Positions 1 to 6,603 of a DNA stretch of 11,019 bases are shown in pieces. A program made the position numbers and the translations under genes. The notes beneath the pieces were generated by a model. The model did no database searches, was not told the origin of the DNA, and was given only the letters and a program-made list of their open reading frames with translations. Position 1 is the first letter of the stretch, and every line of letters begins with the position of its first letter. This stretch comes from Bacteroidota bacterium (GTDB lineage Bacteria; Bacteroidota; Bacteroidia; Chitinophagales; Chitinophagaceae), in assembly GCA_023436685.1 (NCBI GenBank), contig JAEZIL010000053.1, forward strand, positions 1 to 11,019, read 5' to 3'.

Positions 1-583
1 TATACAAGAGTTGACGCAAACCTTAGCATACCATGCCAGCCTTGCCGATGCGGCCTGGCAGTCTGCTATTGAAGTGGATATCAGCCTGGCTCGTGGGTTG
101 AATTATTATACCGGTGTCATAGTAGAAGTAATATGCCGGGCAGTGAAAATGGGAAGTATAGGCGGTGGTGGCCGGTACGACGATCTTACAGGTTTATTCG
201 GCCTGAAGGGATTATCCGGTGTAGGTGTATCATTTGGTGTGGATAGGATATACGATGTAATAGAAGAGCTGAACCTTTTCCCTCAAGAACTGGCTAGTGG
301 TACGCAGGTACTGTTGCTCACCTTCGGTGGGGAAAATGAAATCTATGCACTACAAATGTTGCAGCAATTGCGTAATAGTGGTATTGCCGCAGAGGTATAT
401 CCTGATGTTGCCAAGTTCGACAAGCAGATGAAATATGCCAACAAGCGGGCTATTGCCTATGTTATACTTCCCGGCGATGAAGAAAGAGCGCAGCAAAAGC
501 TAAGCTTAAAGAACTTTACTACGGGAGAGCAGAAACTGGTAAGCCTAAAGGAAGCAGTTGATATACTGAGACCTTCGAAATAA
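1..583 (+). CDS. hisS: Histidyl-tRNA synthetase, C-terminal part (5' end outside window)
   Basis: Class II aminoacyl-tRNA synthetase that charges tRNA-His with histidine in the cytoplasm. The reading frame is open to the left edge (the codon at 2-4 is already in frame), so only about the last 194 residues are present. The TTG at position 11 is not a real start. Visible signatures are the histidine-binding stretch LARGLNYYTG, the glycine-rich GSIGGGGRYDDL segment, and class II motif 3 with its arginine (GVSFGVDRI). After these comes an anticodon-binding alpha/beta domain, from about TQVLLLTFGG to the end. The missing part should contain class II motifs 1 and 2. The TAA stop at 581-583 overlaps the T-tract of the terminator serving the convergent minus-strand gene. 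Identity is secure from the motif order; only the N-terminal half is unseen. Confidence 0.95.
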   Translation, partial: IQELTQTLAYHASLADAAWQSAIEVDISLARGLNYYTGVIVEVICRAVKMGSIGGGGRYDDLTGLFGLKGLSGVGVSFGVDRIYDVIEELNLFPQELASGTQVLLLTFGGENEIYALQMLQQLRNSGIAAEVYPDVAKFDKQMKYANKRAIAYVILPGDEERAQQKLSLKNFTTGEQKLVSLKEAVDILRPSK

Positions 584-611
584 AAAAGAGTCCTGCGTTT
601 TGGCAGGACTC
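582..611 (-). terminator. Intrinsic terminator of the DUF6089-like gene
   Basis: A perfect 9-bp stem (GAGTCCTGC at 588-596 pairs with GCAGGACTC at 603-611) has a 6-nt loop. On the minus strand it is followed directly by a run of six Ts (plus-strand A run 582-587). This is a textbook Rho-independent terminator for minus-strand transcription, 44 bp past the stop of the gene ending at 655. On the plus strand there is no T-tract after the stem, so it should end hisS transcription only weakly. Its T-tract overlaps the hisS stop codon. Confidence 0.9.
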
Positions 612-654
612 CCTCTAGTTACCCCTGATATTAAATGAGGCTATGATTTAATCA

Positions 655-1518
655 TTATCGGCGGAAGAAAGCCGGGCATTTAGCTTGCCAGTATTCTTTT
701 ACATTACCAAAAGCTTTCAGGTAAACACCTACTGATAAGCCGGCATACATATACCAATCGTTCGATTTGCTATCGCCACGTTGGAAGTTCTTATTAGGAT
801 AGTTACCATCCCATGTATTACGCTCGTCGCCACGGAAAGACAGGTCAAATGCCTGGCGGCTACGGAAGGCGATAAGTGTATCGCGATCTACAAAGGAGCG
901 GCTCACATCATCCAGGTAGTCGGTATTAGTATAGCGGAAACCTACTTCGGTAGTAATCATTAGTGTATTACCTACAAAGAACTTGATACCACCCCCTATA
1001 GGGAAAGCTATATTGGTCAGCTTATATTCTTTACGGTCAGGATATACAGGTATTCCCTGTCCTTCAGTGCTTAGCGGGCGCAGAAAAACCTTTTCACCTT
1101 GCATACCATCGGTATAAGGGTTATAATGGAAAACTGCGATACCACCGAATACATATGGGCTTATCTTCATTCTTTCTACCTCAATTGGCAGGAAGTTTAT
1201 TTCAAGTGCCGCATGTGCTTCAAAAAGGTTGCTGGCAAAACGCAGGTTACGGTTTTGCTTTACTACACTGGTGGAAAGGCTGTCGGCAGCAGTAATATTG
1301 GTGTAAGAAACCCCCAAACGGACACCCAGATGAGGATTCATAAAATATTTATAAGTAATGCCGCCCATAGGTCTGTTGGTACGGGCATCAAAAACCTTGT
1401 CCTGAAGATCGCCGTAATAGTTAGCCACGCCAGCCATCAAGCCAATTTCGTGGTGAGGCATTTGTGCCTGTACACATAGCGGCGCCAACAATGCTAAGGA
1501 TAATATAAATCGTTTCAA
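655..1518 (-). CDS. Outer-membrane beta-barrel protein, DUF6089-like
   Basis: A 287-residue exported protein. The first 19 residues form a signal peptide (two basic residues, then a leucine/alanine-rich core ending VQAQ). The mature part starts with EIGLMAGVANYYGDLQ, which resembles the opening of the DUF6089 family of Bacteroidota proteins. It continues with alternating polar/aromatic strands typical of an 8- to 10-stranded outer-membrane barrel (GITYKYFMNPHLGVRLGVSY, YVFGGIAVFHYNP, MITTEVGFRYTNTDYLDDV, YMYAGLSVGVYL). The family is known from polar, gliding and non-gliding Bacteroidota, but no catalytic function is assigned. The start is TTG at 1516-1518: upstream in the same frame a stop appears within six codons with no ATG, and this start yields an intact signal peptide. 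The gene is monocistronic, with its own terminator, and diverges from tyrS. No good -33/-7 promoter pair was found upstream. Family assignment rests on memory of the N-terminal motif. Confidence 0.75.
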   Translation of the reverse strand: MKRFILSLALLAPLCVQAQMPHHEIGLMAGVANYYGDLQDKVFDARTNRPMGGITYKYFMNPHLGVRLGVSYTNITAADSLSTSVVKQNRNLRFASNLFEAHAALEINFLPIEVERMKISPYVFGGIAVFHYNPYTDGMQGEKVFLRPLSTEGQGIPVYPDRKEYKLTNIAFPIGGGIKFFVGNTLMITTEVGFRYTNTDYLDDVSRSFVDRDTLIAFRSRQAFDLSFRGDERNTWDGNYPNKNFQRGDSKSNDWYMYAGLSVGVYLKAFGNVKEYWQAKCPAFFRR

Positions 1519-1599
1519 GGCCTTAAATTTTTGTTAATACACTCCGAAAGATAAAAACAATTTCTGAAAAACAAAACTGTTGAAAAAAAAGCCTGGGGT

Positions 1600-1640
1600 T
1601 ATTACCAATCAATATTTTATAAGTTTAAGGCTATTACCAA
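1600..1640. repeat. Pair of 9-bp direct repeats in the divergent spacer
   Basis: TATTACCAA occurs at 1600-1608 and again at 1632-1640, so the copies are 32 bp apart start to start (about three helical turns). The second copy sits where the -33 element of the tyrS promoter is expected. This could be an operator for a dimeric regulator acting on one or both divergent genes. A chance pair in AT-rich DNA is also possible. Confidence 0.35.
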
Positions 1641-1657
1641 GCCCCGTACTAAAACCT

Positions 1658-1665
1658 TATTTTTG
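1658..1665 (+). promoter_or_regulatory. -7 promoter element of tyrS
   Basis: TATTTTTG matches the Bacteroidota -7 consensus TAnnTTTG exactly and lies 22 bp before the tyrS ATG. A -33 TTTG is not seen at the right distance; the best is TTAC at 1634-1637, 20 bp upstream. Transcription would start near 1670, giving a leader of under 20 nt. Confidence 0.55.
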
Positions 1666-1687
1666 CCCACCTGATATTTATTAAGAA

Positions 1688-2965
1688 ATGAACCTTATAA
1701 AGGAATTACAAGCAAGGAACCTGATACAGGACATTATGCCCGGTACCGAAGAGCAGTTGGAGAAAGAGTTGACTTCGGGTTATGTGGGCTTTGACCCCAC
1801 AGCCGAAAGCCTGCATGTAGGTAATTTAGTGCCTATAACACTGTTGATGCGCCTGCAAAGGGCGGGGCATAAGCCTTATGCGCTGGTGGGCGGGGCTACC
1901 GGTATGATAGGTGATCCTTCAGGCAAATCGGCCGAGCGTAACCTATTGAGTATGGAAATAATAGAGCGCAACTGTGCAGGTATCCGCAAGCAGTTGTCTA
2001 AATTCATCGATTTCAGCGAGGGTAAACCTAATGCCGCTGTTCTGGTGAACAACTATGATTGGTTCAAAAACTTTACTTTTCTTGATTTCATCCGCGATGC
2101 AGGCAAACACATCACGGTGAACTATATGATGTCGAAAGATTCGGTACAGAAACGCCTGGAAACCGGTTTGTCTTTTACAGAGTTTACTTATCAGCTGATA
2201 CAGGGTTACGATTATTACCATCTTAATAAAGAGTATAATGTAAAACTGCAAATGGGTGGTGCAGACCAGTGGGGGAATATAGTAACCGGTACCGAACTGA
2301 TACGACGTAAAGGTGGCAGCGATGCTTTTGCTTTTACCTGCCCGCTAATGACCAAGAGCGATGGCAGCAAATTTGGTAAATCGGAGAGCGGTAATGTATG
2401 GTTAGACCCAGAGCTGACATCTCCTTACCAATTCTACCAGTTTTGGCTGAAGCAGGCAGATGATGATGCAGTACGTGCTACGCTAACATTCTCTTTCCGT
2501 CCGCTGGATGAGATAAATGCTTTGATTGAAGAGCATAAAACAGCACCTCACTTGCGTAAGCTGCAAAAGGCTTTGGCTGAAGAGCTTACCACACTGGTAC
2601 ATAGTAGCGAAGATCTCGCTTTTGCACAAAAAGCTTCCGATATATTGTTTGGACAGTCGGCCATAGAAACATTGCGTGAACTTAACGAGAAGCAATTGCT
2701 GGAAGTGATGGATGGCGTACCACAGGTAACAGCAGAGAAAGCCTCTCTAAGCGAAGGTATTGACCTGCTTAGTTTTCTTGCCGACAGCAAAATATTTCCA
2801 TCGAAAGGCGAAGCACGTAAAATGGTTCAAAACGGTGGCGTAAGCGTGAATAAGGAAAAAATTCAGGGAATAGATTTTGTGTTGAAACAGGAACACTTGC
2901 TGAACGACCGCTACGTACTGATACAAAAAGGTAAATCGAACTACACACTGGCTATCTTTAATTAA
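1688..2965 (+). CDS. tyrS: Tyrosyl-tRNA synthetase
   Basis: Class I aminoacyl-tRNA synthetase that activates tyrosine with ATP and loads it onto tRNA-Tyr in the cytoplasm. The 425 residues match the usual length of bacterial TyrRS. The HIGH-type ATP motif is HVGN at residues 43-46, and the KMSKS-type loop is KFGKS at 228-232. The tyrosine pocket is seen in YQLIQGYDYYHL (168-179) and GGADQWGN (190-197). An S4 RNA-binding domain lies at about 358-415 (SKGEARKMVQNGGVSVN). Replacing KMSKS with KFGKS is common in this enzyme and is not a defect. The ATG start is placed by the N-terminal MNLIKELQARNLIQD, typical of the family. A -7 box lies 22 bp upstream. No terminator follows, so the haem protein 37 bp downstream may be read from the same transcript. 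Confidence 0.98.
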   Translation: MNLIKELQARNLIQDIMPGTEEQLEKELTSGYVGFDPTAESLHVGNLVPITLLMRLQRAGHKPYALVGGATGMIGDPSGKSAERNLLSMEIIERNCAGIRKQLSKFIDFSEGKPNAAVLVNNYDWFKNFTFLDFIRDAGKHITVNYMMSKDSVQKRLETGLSFTEFTYQLIQGYDYYHLNKEYNVKLQMGGADQWGNIVTGTELIRRKGGSDAFAFTCPLMTKSDGSKFGKSESGNVWLDPELTSPYQFYQFWLKQADDDAVRATLTFSFRPLDEINALIEEHKTAPHLRKLQKALAEELTTLVHSSEDLAFAQKASDILFGQSAIETLRELNEKQLLEVMDGVPQVTAEKASLSEGIDLLSFLADSKIFPSKGEARKMVQNGGVSVNKEKIQGIDFVLKQEHLLNDRYVLIQKGKSNYTLAIFN

Positions 2966-3002
2966 GCCGGGTTAGAGGGTATTGTGTTACATTTGGAATA
3001 GT

Positions 3003-4937
3003 ATGCCTGCGCGCTTTTTACGTTACTTGCTTATATGCCTGGCTGTGGTAGCTGTTACGCTGCCGTCCTTCTTTTGCAATAGTCCTGAAAAGACTGCTGC
3101 AGAAGCTACCGGTTCGCCTTGGCGTAATGTATACGAAACCAGCGTACATTATGTAGGTATGCAAACCTGCCGTACCTGCCACGAAGCTGTTTATCAAACC
3201 TTCATTGAAACCGGCATGGGGCAGTCGTTTTACCATGCTACACGCGAAAAATCGGTGGCTGAATTTGGGCATGCACCTGTGTATGATAAGTATCTCGATT
3301 TTTATTACAAACCTTATATGCAGAACGATTCACTGTATATTATGGAGTATAGGGTGGAAGCAGGTGATACTACCTATAAAAAGATACAAAAGATAGATTA
3401 TATAGTAGGCTCGGGCCAGCATACTAATTCAAACATATTGAGTGTAAACGGCTATTTCTATCAGGCACCTATTACTTATTATGCTCAAAAGAAACAGTGG
3501 GATTTGGCTCCGGGCTTCGAAAACGGAAATAATACACGCTTTAACAGGCTGATAGAAATAGAGTGTATGAGCTGTCATAATGGCTATCCTGATTTTGTAG
3601 CCAATAGCCAGAATAAATATCTGAGTGTAAAAATGGGCATCGATTGTGAACGATGTCATGGGCCGGGTTCACTACACGTTGCTGAGAAGCAAGCAGGTAA
3701 AGTTGACACCTCGAAGGGGCCAGATTACAGTATTGTTAACCCAAGACGTTTATCTACAGAATTGCAGAACAATGTTTGCCAGCGTTGTCACTTGCAAGGT
3801 ATAGCCGTGCTGAACGATGGTAAAAGTTTCTTCGATTTCAGGCCCGGCATGCATTTATCTGAAGTGATGAATGTATTTATGCCGCAGTATGAAGGCGCAC
3901 GCGATAAAATGATAATGGCATCGCATGTGGAGCGTATGAAGAAAAGTGATTGCTATGTAAGCTCGGGTAAAATGAGCTGCATTACTTGCCACGATCCGCA
4001 TATAAGCGTTAAGTCCACTCCAAGAAGTAAATACTTGAATGCATGCCAAAGCTGCCATGGTGGTATCCAGCAAATACATTGCAGTGAGGATATGAAGGTA
4101 CGTGTGACGAAAAAAGATGATTGTGTAACCTGCCATATGCCACATAATGGTAGTATAGATATACCTCACGTAGCAGTTACCGACCACTATATACGCAAGC
4201 GCCCGCAACGTGACACGTTGGAGAAAAAAATCACGGCCTTCCTGGGGCTAAAGTGTTTCAATAACGATAGTGTAGATGCGATAACTACGGCCCGGGCGTA
4301 TATGGAATTCTTCGAACGTTATAATCCTAATAAAGGATTAATAGATTCGGCACTTTATTATTTAAGCAAACAGGCCGATGTTGAAGCAAGCCAAAAGCAA
4401 AACCGTGACTATGTAAGAGCTTACTTCTTACTGAACGATTATAATAAGGTGACGCAATATGCGCAGCAATTGCAACCGCAAAACCTTACCGATGCCTGGG
4501 CTTGCTACCGTATTGGTGAATCGTATTACCAGTTGCAGCAAGTACAACTGGCTGTACCATGGTATAGGCGCGCTACCGAGATATGGCCGTATGCGCTCGA
4601 CTTTCAGACCAAATATGGAACCAGCCTGTTGGCAAGTGGCAACATAGCTGAGGCGCAGAAAGTATTTAATTTTGTGGTGAATGAAAACCCCGCCATACAG
4701 ATAGCAAATAATAATCTGGGATTTATCTATTTGCAGCAAGGTAACAGTACTATGAGCTACGACTATTTAAGAAAAGCATTGGCTATAGACCCCGACCACG
4801 AACAAACTTTGATAAACATGGCTGTTTGGTATCATAACAATGGTAATAACGACCTTGCACAAAGAACACTTAAACATCTTCTGAAAAAATATCCTGGGAA
4901 TAAGCAAGCAAAAGCTATGCTGTTAGATTTACAATAA
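3003..4937 (+). CDS. Exported multihaem c-type cytochrome with C-terminal TPR-like repeats
   Basis: A 644-residue protein predicted to work outside the cytoplasm as an electron carrier or redox enzyme. With M1 at ATG 3003, residues 1-25 form a signal peptide (MPARFLRYLL, then a hydrophobic core). It ends SFFC-NS, a poor lipobox, so lipoprotein status is uncertain. Seven CxxCH haem c-binding motifs are present, starting near residues 56, 188, 215, 259, 326, 348 and 374. The CHDPH motif and the later CHMPHNG...HVAVTDHYI segment resemble cytochrome c554-type multihaem proteins that carry TPRs. From about residue 450 to the end the sequence is helical and TPR-like (for example NNLGFIYLQQGN and INMAVWYHNNGNNDLAQRTL), suggesting protein-protein contacts. 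The TTG at 2982 would add seven residues, but the ATG gives a cleaner signal peptide. It lies 37 bp after tyrS with no terminator between. Substrate and partner are unknown, and no maturation genes are nearby. Confidence 0.9.
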   Translation: MPARFLRYLLICLAVVAVTLPSFFCNSPEKTAAEATGSPWRNVYETSVHYVGMQTCRTCHEAVYQTFIETGMGQSFYHATREKSVAEFGHAPVYDKYLDFYYKPYMQNDSLYIMEYRVEAGDTTYKKIQKIDYIVGSGQHTNSNILSVNGYFYQAPITYYAQKKQWDLAPGFENGNNTRFNRLIEIECMSCHNGYPDFVANSQNKYLSVKMGIDCERCHGPGSLHVAEKQAGKVDTSKGPDYSIVNPRRLSTELQNNVCQRCHLQGIAVLNDGKSFFDFRPGMHLSEVMNVFMPQYEGARDKMIMASHVERMKKSDCYVSSGKMSCITCHDPHISVKSTPRSKYLNACQSCHGGIQQIHCSEDMKVRVTKKDDCVTCHMPHNGSIDIPHVAVTDHYIRKRPQRDTLEKKITAFLGLKCFNNDSVDAITTARAYMEFFERYNPNKGLIDSALYYLSKQADVEASQKQNRDYVRAYFLLNDYNKVTQYAQQLQPQNLTDAWACYRIGESYYQLQQVQLAVPWYRRATEIWPYALDFQTKYGTSLLASGNIAEAQKVFNFVVNENPAIQIANNNLGFIYLQQGNSTMSYDYLRKALAIDPDHEQTLINMAVWYHNNGNNDLAQRTLKHLLKKYPGNKQAKAMLLDLQ

Positions 4938-4942
4938 CAATC

Positions 4943-4975
4943 TTATGAATATTTTATTACTGCTTTGATTCATAA
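4943..4975. repeat. Perfect 8-bp inverted repeat after the cytochrome gene
   Basis: TTATGAAT (4943-4950) and ATTCATAA (4968-4975) are perfect inverted copies separated by 17 nt. The stem is AT-rich and no T-tract follows, so it is at best a weak terminator. The loop ends with TTTG (4964-4967), a possible -33 element for the next gene, so the repeat could equally be an operator. It may also be chance. Confidence 0.4.
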
Positions 4976-4993
4976 TTAGTTGCATATATATTG
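4964..4993 (+). promoter_or_regulatory. Candidate promoter of the frameshifted barrel gene
   Basis: TTTG at 4964-4967 is followed after 19 bp by TATATTG (4987-4993), one T short of the -7 consensus TAnnTTTG. The start codon of the next gene is 20 bp further on. Spacing fits the Bacteroidota arrangement but the -7 element is imperfect. Confidence 0.35.
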
Positions 4994-5012
4994 TGCTTCA
5001 AAAAATTGCTTT

Positions 5013-5607
5013 ATGATCAAAAAGTGGGTAATAGTAGTAGCCATGGTTGTTATGGCATGCAATGTAAAGGCCCAAAACATGGTATCGCCTAAACCAAGCT
5101 TGCATTGCAGGCCGGTATATATGGGCTTAAGTACAGGTTTGGAAAACCAGAGCGGCATGATTGGATTCAACATAGATGTCCCCGTAGCCCGACCAATTTC
5201 TCTGGGAGGTGGGTTTAAGCAGCTGGGGGATGAAAGTATATGCAGAAGGGCGCTACTATTTTAAACCTTGCCATAGAGGCTGGGCCTTGGGTGCAGGAGT
5301 AACACACAATACAGGGCTTAATAGTTTTCAAACATCGGTACCCGTATATCAATCTCAAACGCAAGATGTAACAATGGAACTTTTACCCACAACCAATGGA
5401 TTTATTGCAGGATACCACTTTTTTAACATGGGTAGCACGGGGCATCGATTCTATCTGGAAGCAGGGTATTCTTTCCGTTTAACCAGCAACAATTATAACA
5501 TAATTGCAGGTAGTCCAATTAATGCTAATGGTGAGGCATTTATGAATATGATGCAACCAGGAGGTTTGATATTAGCTTTAGGTTTTTCATTTGGTGTAGG
5601 AGGTTAA
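5013..5607 (+). pseudogene. Small outer-membrane beta-barrel protein gene with a +1 frameshift
   Basis: Two overlapping frames together encode one barrel-like protein. The first begins at ATG 5013 with a signal peptide (MIKKWVIVVAMVVMAC, ending near KAQN), runs through mature sequence such as PVYMGLSTGLENQSGMIGFN, and stops at 5264 after about 84 residues. The continuation is in the frame one base further on and ends at TAA 5605-5607. It shows typical strands (MKVYAEGRYYFKP, WALGAGVTHNTG, HRFYLEAGYSFRLT, GLILALGFSFGVGG). Dropping one base between 5204 and 5229, most simply from the G5 run at 5225-5229 or the GGG at 5211-5213, restores one frame of 197 residues. The VMAC stretch could also be read as a lipobox, but a barrel with an ordinary signal peptide fits better. 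The break may be a true mutation or a homopolymer sequencing error. Function is unknown beyond an outer-membrane location. Confidence 0.7.
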
Positions 5608-5630
5608 GCATCAGTGGTTGTACTAACTAT

Positions 5631-5667
5631 AAAAAAAGCCGCACATTTATGATGTGCGGCTTTTTTT
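5631..5667. terminator. Bidirectional intrinsic terminator
   Basis: A perfect 9-bp GC-rich stem (GCCGCACAT at 5638-5646 with ATGTGCGGC at 5652-5660) has a 5-nt loop. It is preceded by seven As and followed by seven Ts, so it should work in both directions. It separates the barrel gene (+, stop at 5607) from the superoxide dismutase gene (-, stop at 5679), which converge here. Confidence 0.95.
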
Positions 5668-5678
5668 ATATAGTGCAT

Positions 5679-6281
5679 TTATAAAGCTGCTTTGTAACGT
5701 CTTTCAACTTCATTCCAATTGATAACATTCCATATTGCCGATAAGTAATCTGGGCGTTTGTTTTGATATTTCAGGTAATAGGCATGCTCCCATACATCTA
5801 TACCCAAAATCGGGTTGCCTTTAACATCGGCTACATCCATCAGGGGATTATCCTGATTGGGTGTAGATGTTACATCAAGCTTGCCATCTTTAACTATTAA
5901 CCAGGCCCAGCCACTACCGAAACGTGTTACGCCTGCAGTATTCATCTTTTCTTTTAGAGCATCAAGCGAACCGAAGGCATCGTTTATAGCTGCCAGTAAA
6001 TCTCCCGTTGGTGTGCCACCGTTAGGGCCAAGAACTGTCCAGAACAATGTATGGTTATAGTGCCCGCCACCATTGTTGCGCACTGCAGCGGGATACGCTG
6101 AAATATTTGCCATTAATTCTTCCAGTGTTTTGTTTTCGTGTTCGGTACCTGCTAATGCTTTGTTCAGGTTGTCAACATATGCCTGGTGGTGTTTGCCATG
6201 ATGTATTTGCATTGTTTGTGCATCTATATGTGGTTCCAATGCATCGAAAGCGTATGGTAGCGCCGGAAGAGAATGTGTCAT
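5679..6281 (-). CDS. sodA: Superoxide dismutase, Mn-type (Fe/Mn family)
   Basis: Converts superoxide to hydrogen peroxide and oxygen. With no signal peptide it should act in the cytoplasm. The 200 residues match the family's usual length, with both the N-terminal helical hairpin ([20 protein letters not shown]) and the C-terminal alpha/beta domain. The four metal ligands, placed by comparison with E. coli SodA, are His27 (in IHHGKHH), His77 (in HYNHTLFW), Asp162 and His166 (both in [12 protein letters not shown]). Gly73 and Gln143 (in STPNQDNPL) match the Mn-enzyme pattern rather than the Fe pattern, although cambialistic enzymes occur in this phylum. The ATG at 6279-6281 follows a well-formed promoter. 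The gene stands alone, bounded by a bidirectional terminator, and diverges from the RND efflux gene. Confidence 0.97.
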   Translation of the reverse strand: MTHSLPALPYAFDALEPHIDAQTMQIHHGKHHQAYVDNLNKALAGTEHENKTLEELMANISAYPAAVRNNGGGHYNHTLFWTVLGPNGGTPTGDLLAAINDAFGSLDALKEKMNTAGVTRFGSGWAWLIVKDGKLDVTSTPNQDNPLMDVADVKGNPILGIDVWEHAYYLKYQNKRPDYLSAIWNVINWNEVERRYKAAL

Positions 6282-6312
6282 AGTTTTAAAAGTGTTTGGT
6301 TCATCAATTCTT

Positions 6313-6345
6313 CAAAGTTAACGGTAGGGTGCCTAAAGCTCCAAA
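6313..6345 (-). promoter_or_regulatory. Promoter of sodA
   Basis: On the minus strand, TTTG (6345-6342) is followed after 21 bp by TAACTTTG (6320-6313). Both match the Bacteroidota -33/-7 consensus exactly. The sodA start codon is 31 bp further on, so the leader should be about 25 nt. This is the best-formed promoter in the window. Confidence 0.75.
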
Positions 6346-6446
6346 TACTGTTATAGGAAATATAAATAATCACATTAATGGTCAGAGTGTCTTATGTGGT
6401 ATTAAGCAATAAACATTTTATTATGGCTTATTAATCAATAATGTTT

Positions 6447-6479
6447 TTTGAACAGGCATTTAAACCTTGTCTATAGTGC
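6447..6479 (+). promoter_or_regulatory. Weak candidate promoter for the RND-TolC genes
   Basis: TTTG at 6447-6450 is followed after 21 bp by TATAGTGC (6472-6479), which keeps the TA of TAnnTTTG but lacks the TTTG part. If used, the transcript would carry both stem-loops at 6495-6569 in its leader. Supported only by the -33 element and the spacing. Confidence 0.25.
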
Positions 6480-6494
6480 ACGGTCTAAATGCTT

Positions 6495-6534
6495 GCGCAG
6501 TAAGCTTTAAAAATGAGCGTAAGTGCTTATGCGC
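6495..6534 (+). repeat. Stem-loop 1 upstream of the RND gene
   Basis: GCGCAGTAAGC (6495-6505) pairs with GCTTATGCGC (6525-6534) over 10 bp with one bulged G (6500) and a 19-nt loop. It ends exactly where a second stem-loop begins. No T-tract follows, so it is not a terminator. It may be a DNA operator or a folded mRNA leader. Confidence 0.5.
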
Positions 6535-6569
6535 CACCGGCACCTGAACATTTTAACCTATGCCGGGTG
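6535..6569 (+). repeat. Stem-loop 2 upstream of the RND gene
   Basis: CACCGGCA (6535-6542) pairs with TGCCGGGTG (6561-6569) over 8 bp with one bulged G and an 18-nt loop. It directly abuts stem-loop 1 and ends 34 bp before the chosen RND start at 6604. Confidence 0.5.
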
Positions 6570-6584
6570 TATCTTTACCGCGCT

Positions 6585-6592
6585 TATTTTTG
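6585..6592 (+). promoter_or_regulatory. -7-like element just before the RND gene
   Basis: TATTTTTG matches TAnnTTTG exactly and is the same octamer as in front of tyrS. It ends 11 bp before the ATG at 6604, so a transcript from it would be nearly leaderless. No -33 TTTG is found 19-21 bp upstream, so its use is uncertain. Confidence 0.35.
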
Positions 6593-6603
6593 AAACGTTT
6601 TGC

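Larger units (their letters stand above)
6282..6603. other. Divergent intergenic region between sodA and the RND gene
   Basis: This 322-bp stretch holds no recognisable gene other than a possible 26-codon frame at 6513-6593. The sodA side carries a good promoter (6313-6345). The middle (about 6346-6480) is AT-rich with only weak inverted repeats. The RND side has two adjacent stem-loops (6495-6534 and 6535-6569) and a -7-like box (6585-6592). No tRNA, riboswitch or membrane-fusion-protein gene was seen. Confidence 0.7.

Noticed and set aside
630..652. Perfect 7-bp inverted repeat (ATTAAAT / ATTTAAT) between hisS and the barrel gene
   Set aside because: The stem is A/T only, has no T-tract, and sits next to a much stronger terminator at 582-611; it is probably chance.
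3855..4208. Minus-strand open frame of 117 codons inside the cytochrome gene
   Set aside because: It lies entirely opposite a well-supported coding frame with haem motifs, shows no recognisable domain, and has no promoter or conserved start.
6412..6447. AT-rich inverted repeat (AAACATT / AATGTTT) in the sodA-RND spacer
   Set aside because: It is short, made almost wholly of A and T, with a long loop and no link to a promoter element.
6523..6603. Longer N-terminus for the RND pump starting at GTG 6523 or ATG 6529
   Set aside because: The extra 27 residues do not resemble RND N-termini, and the start would fall within the stem-loops; ATG 6604 gives the typical MSLPSLS opening.
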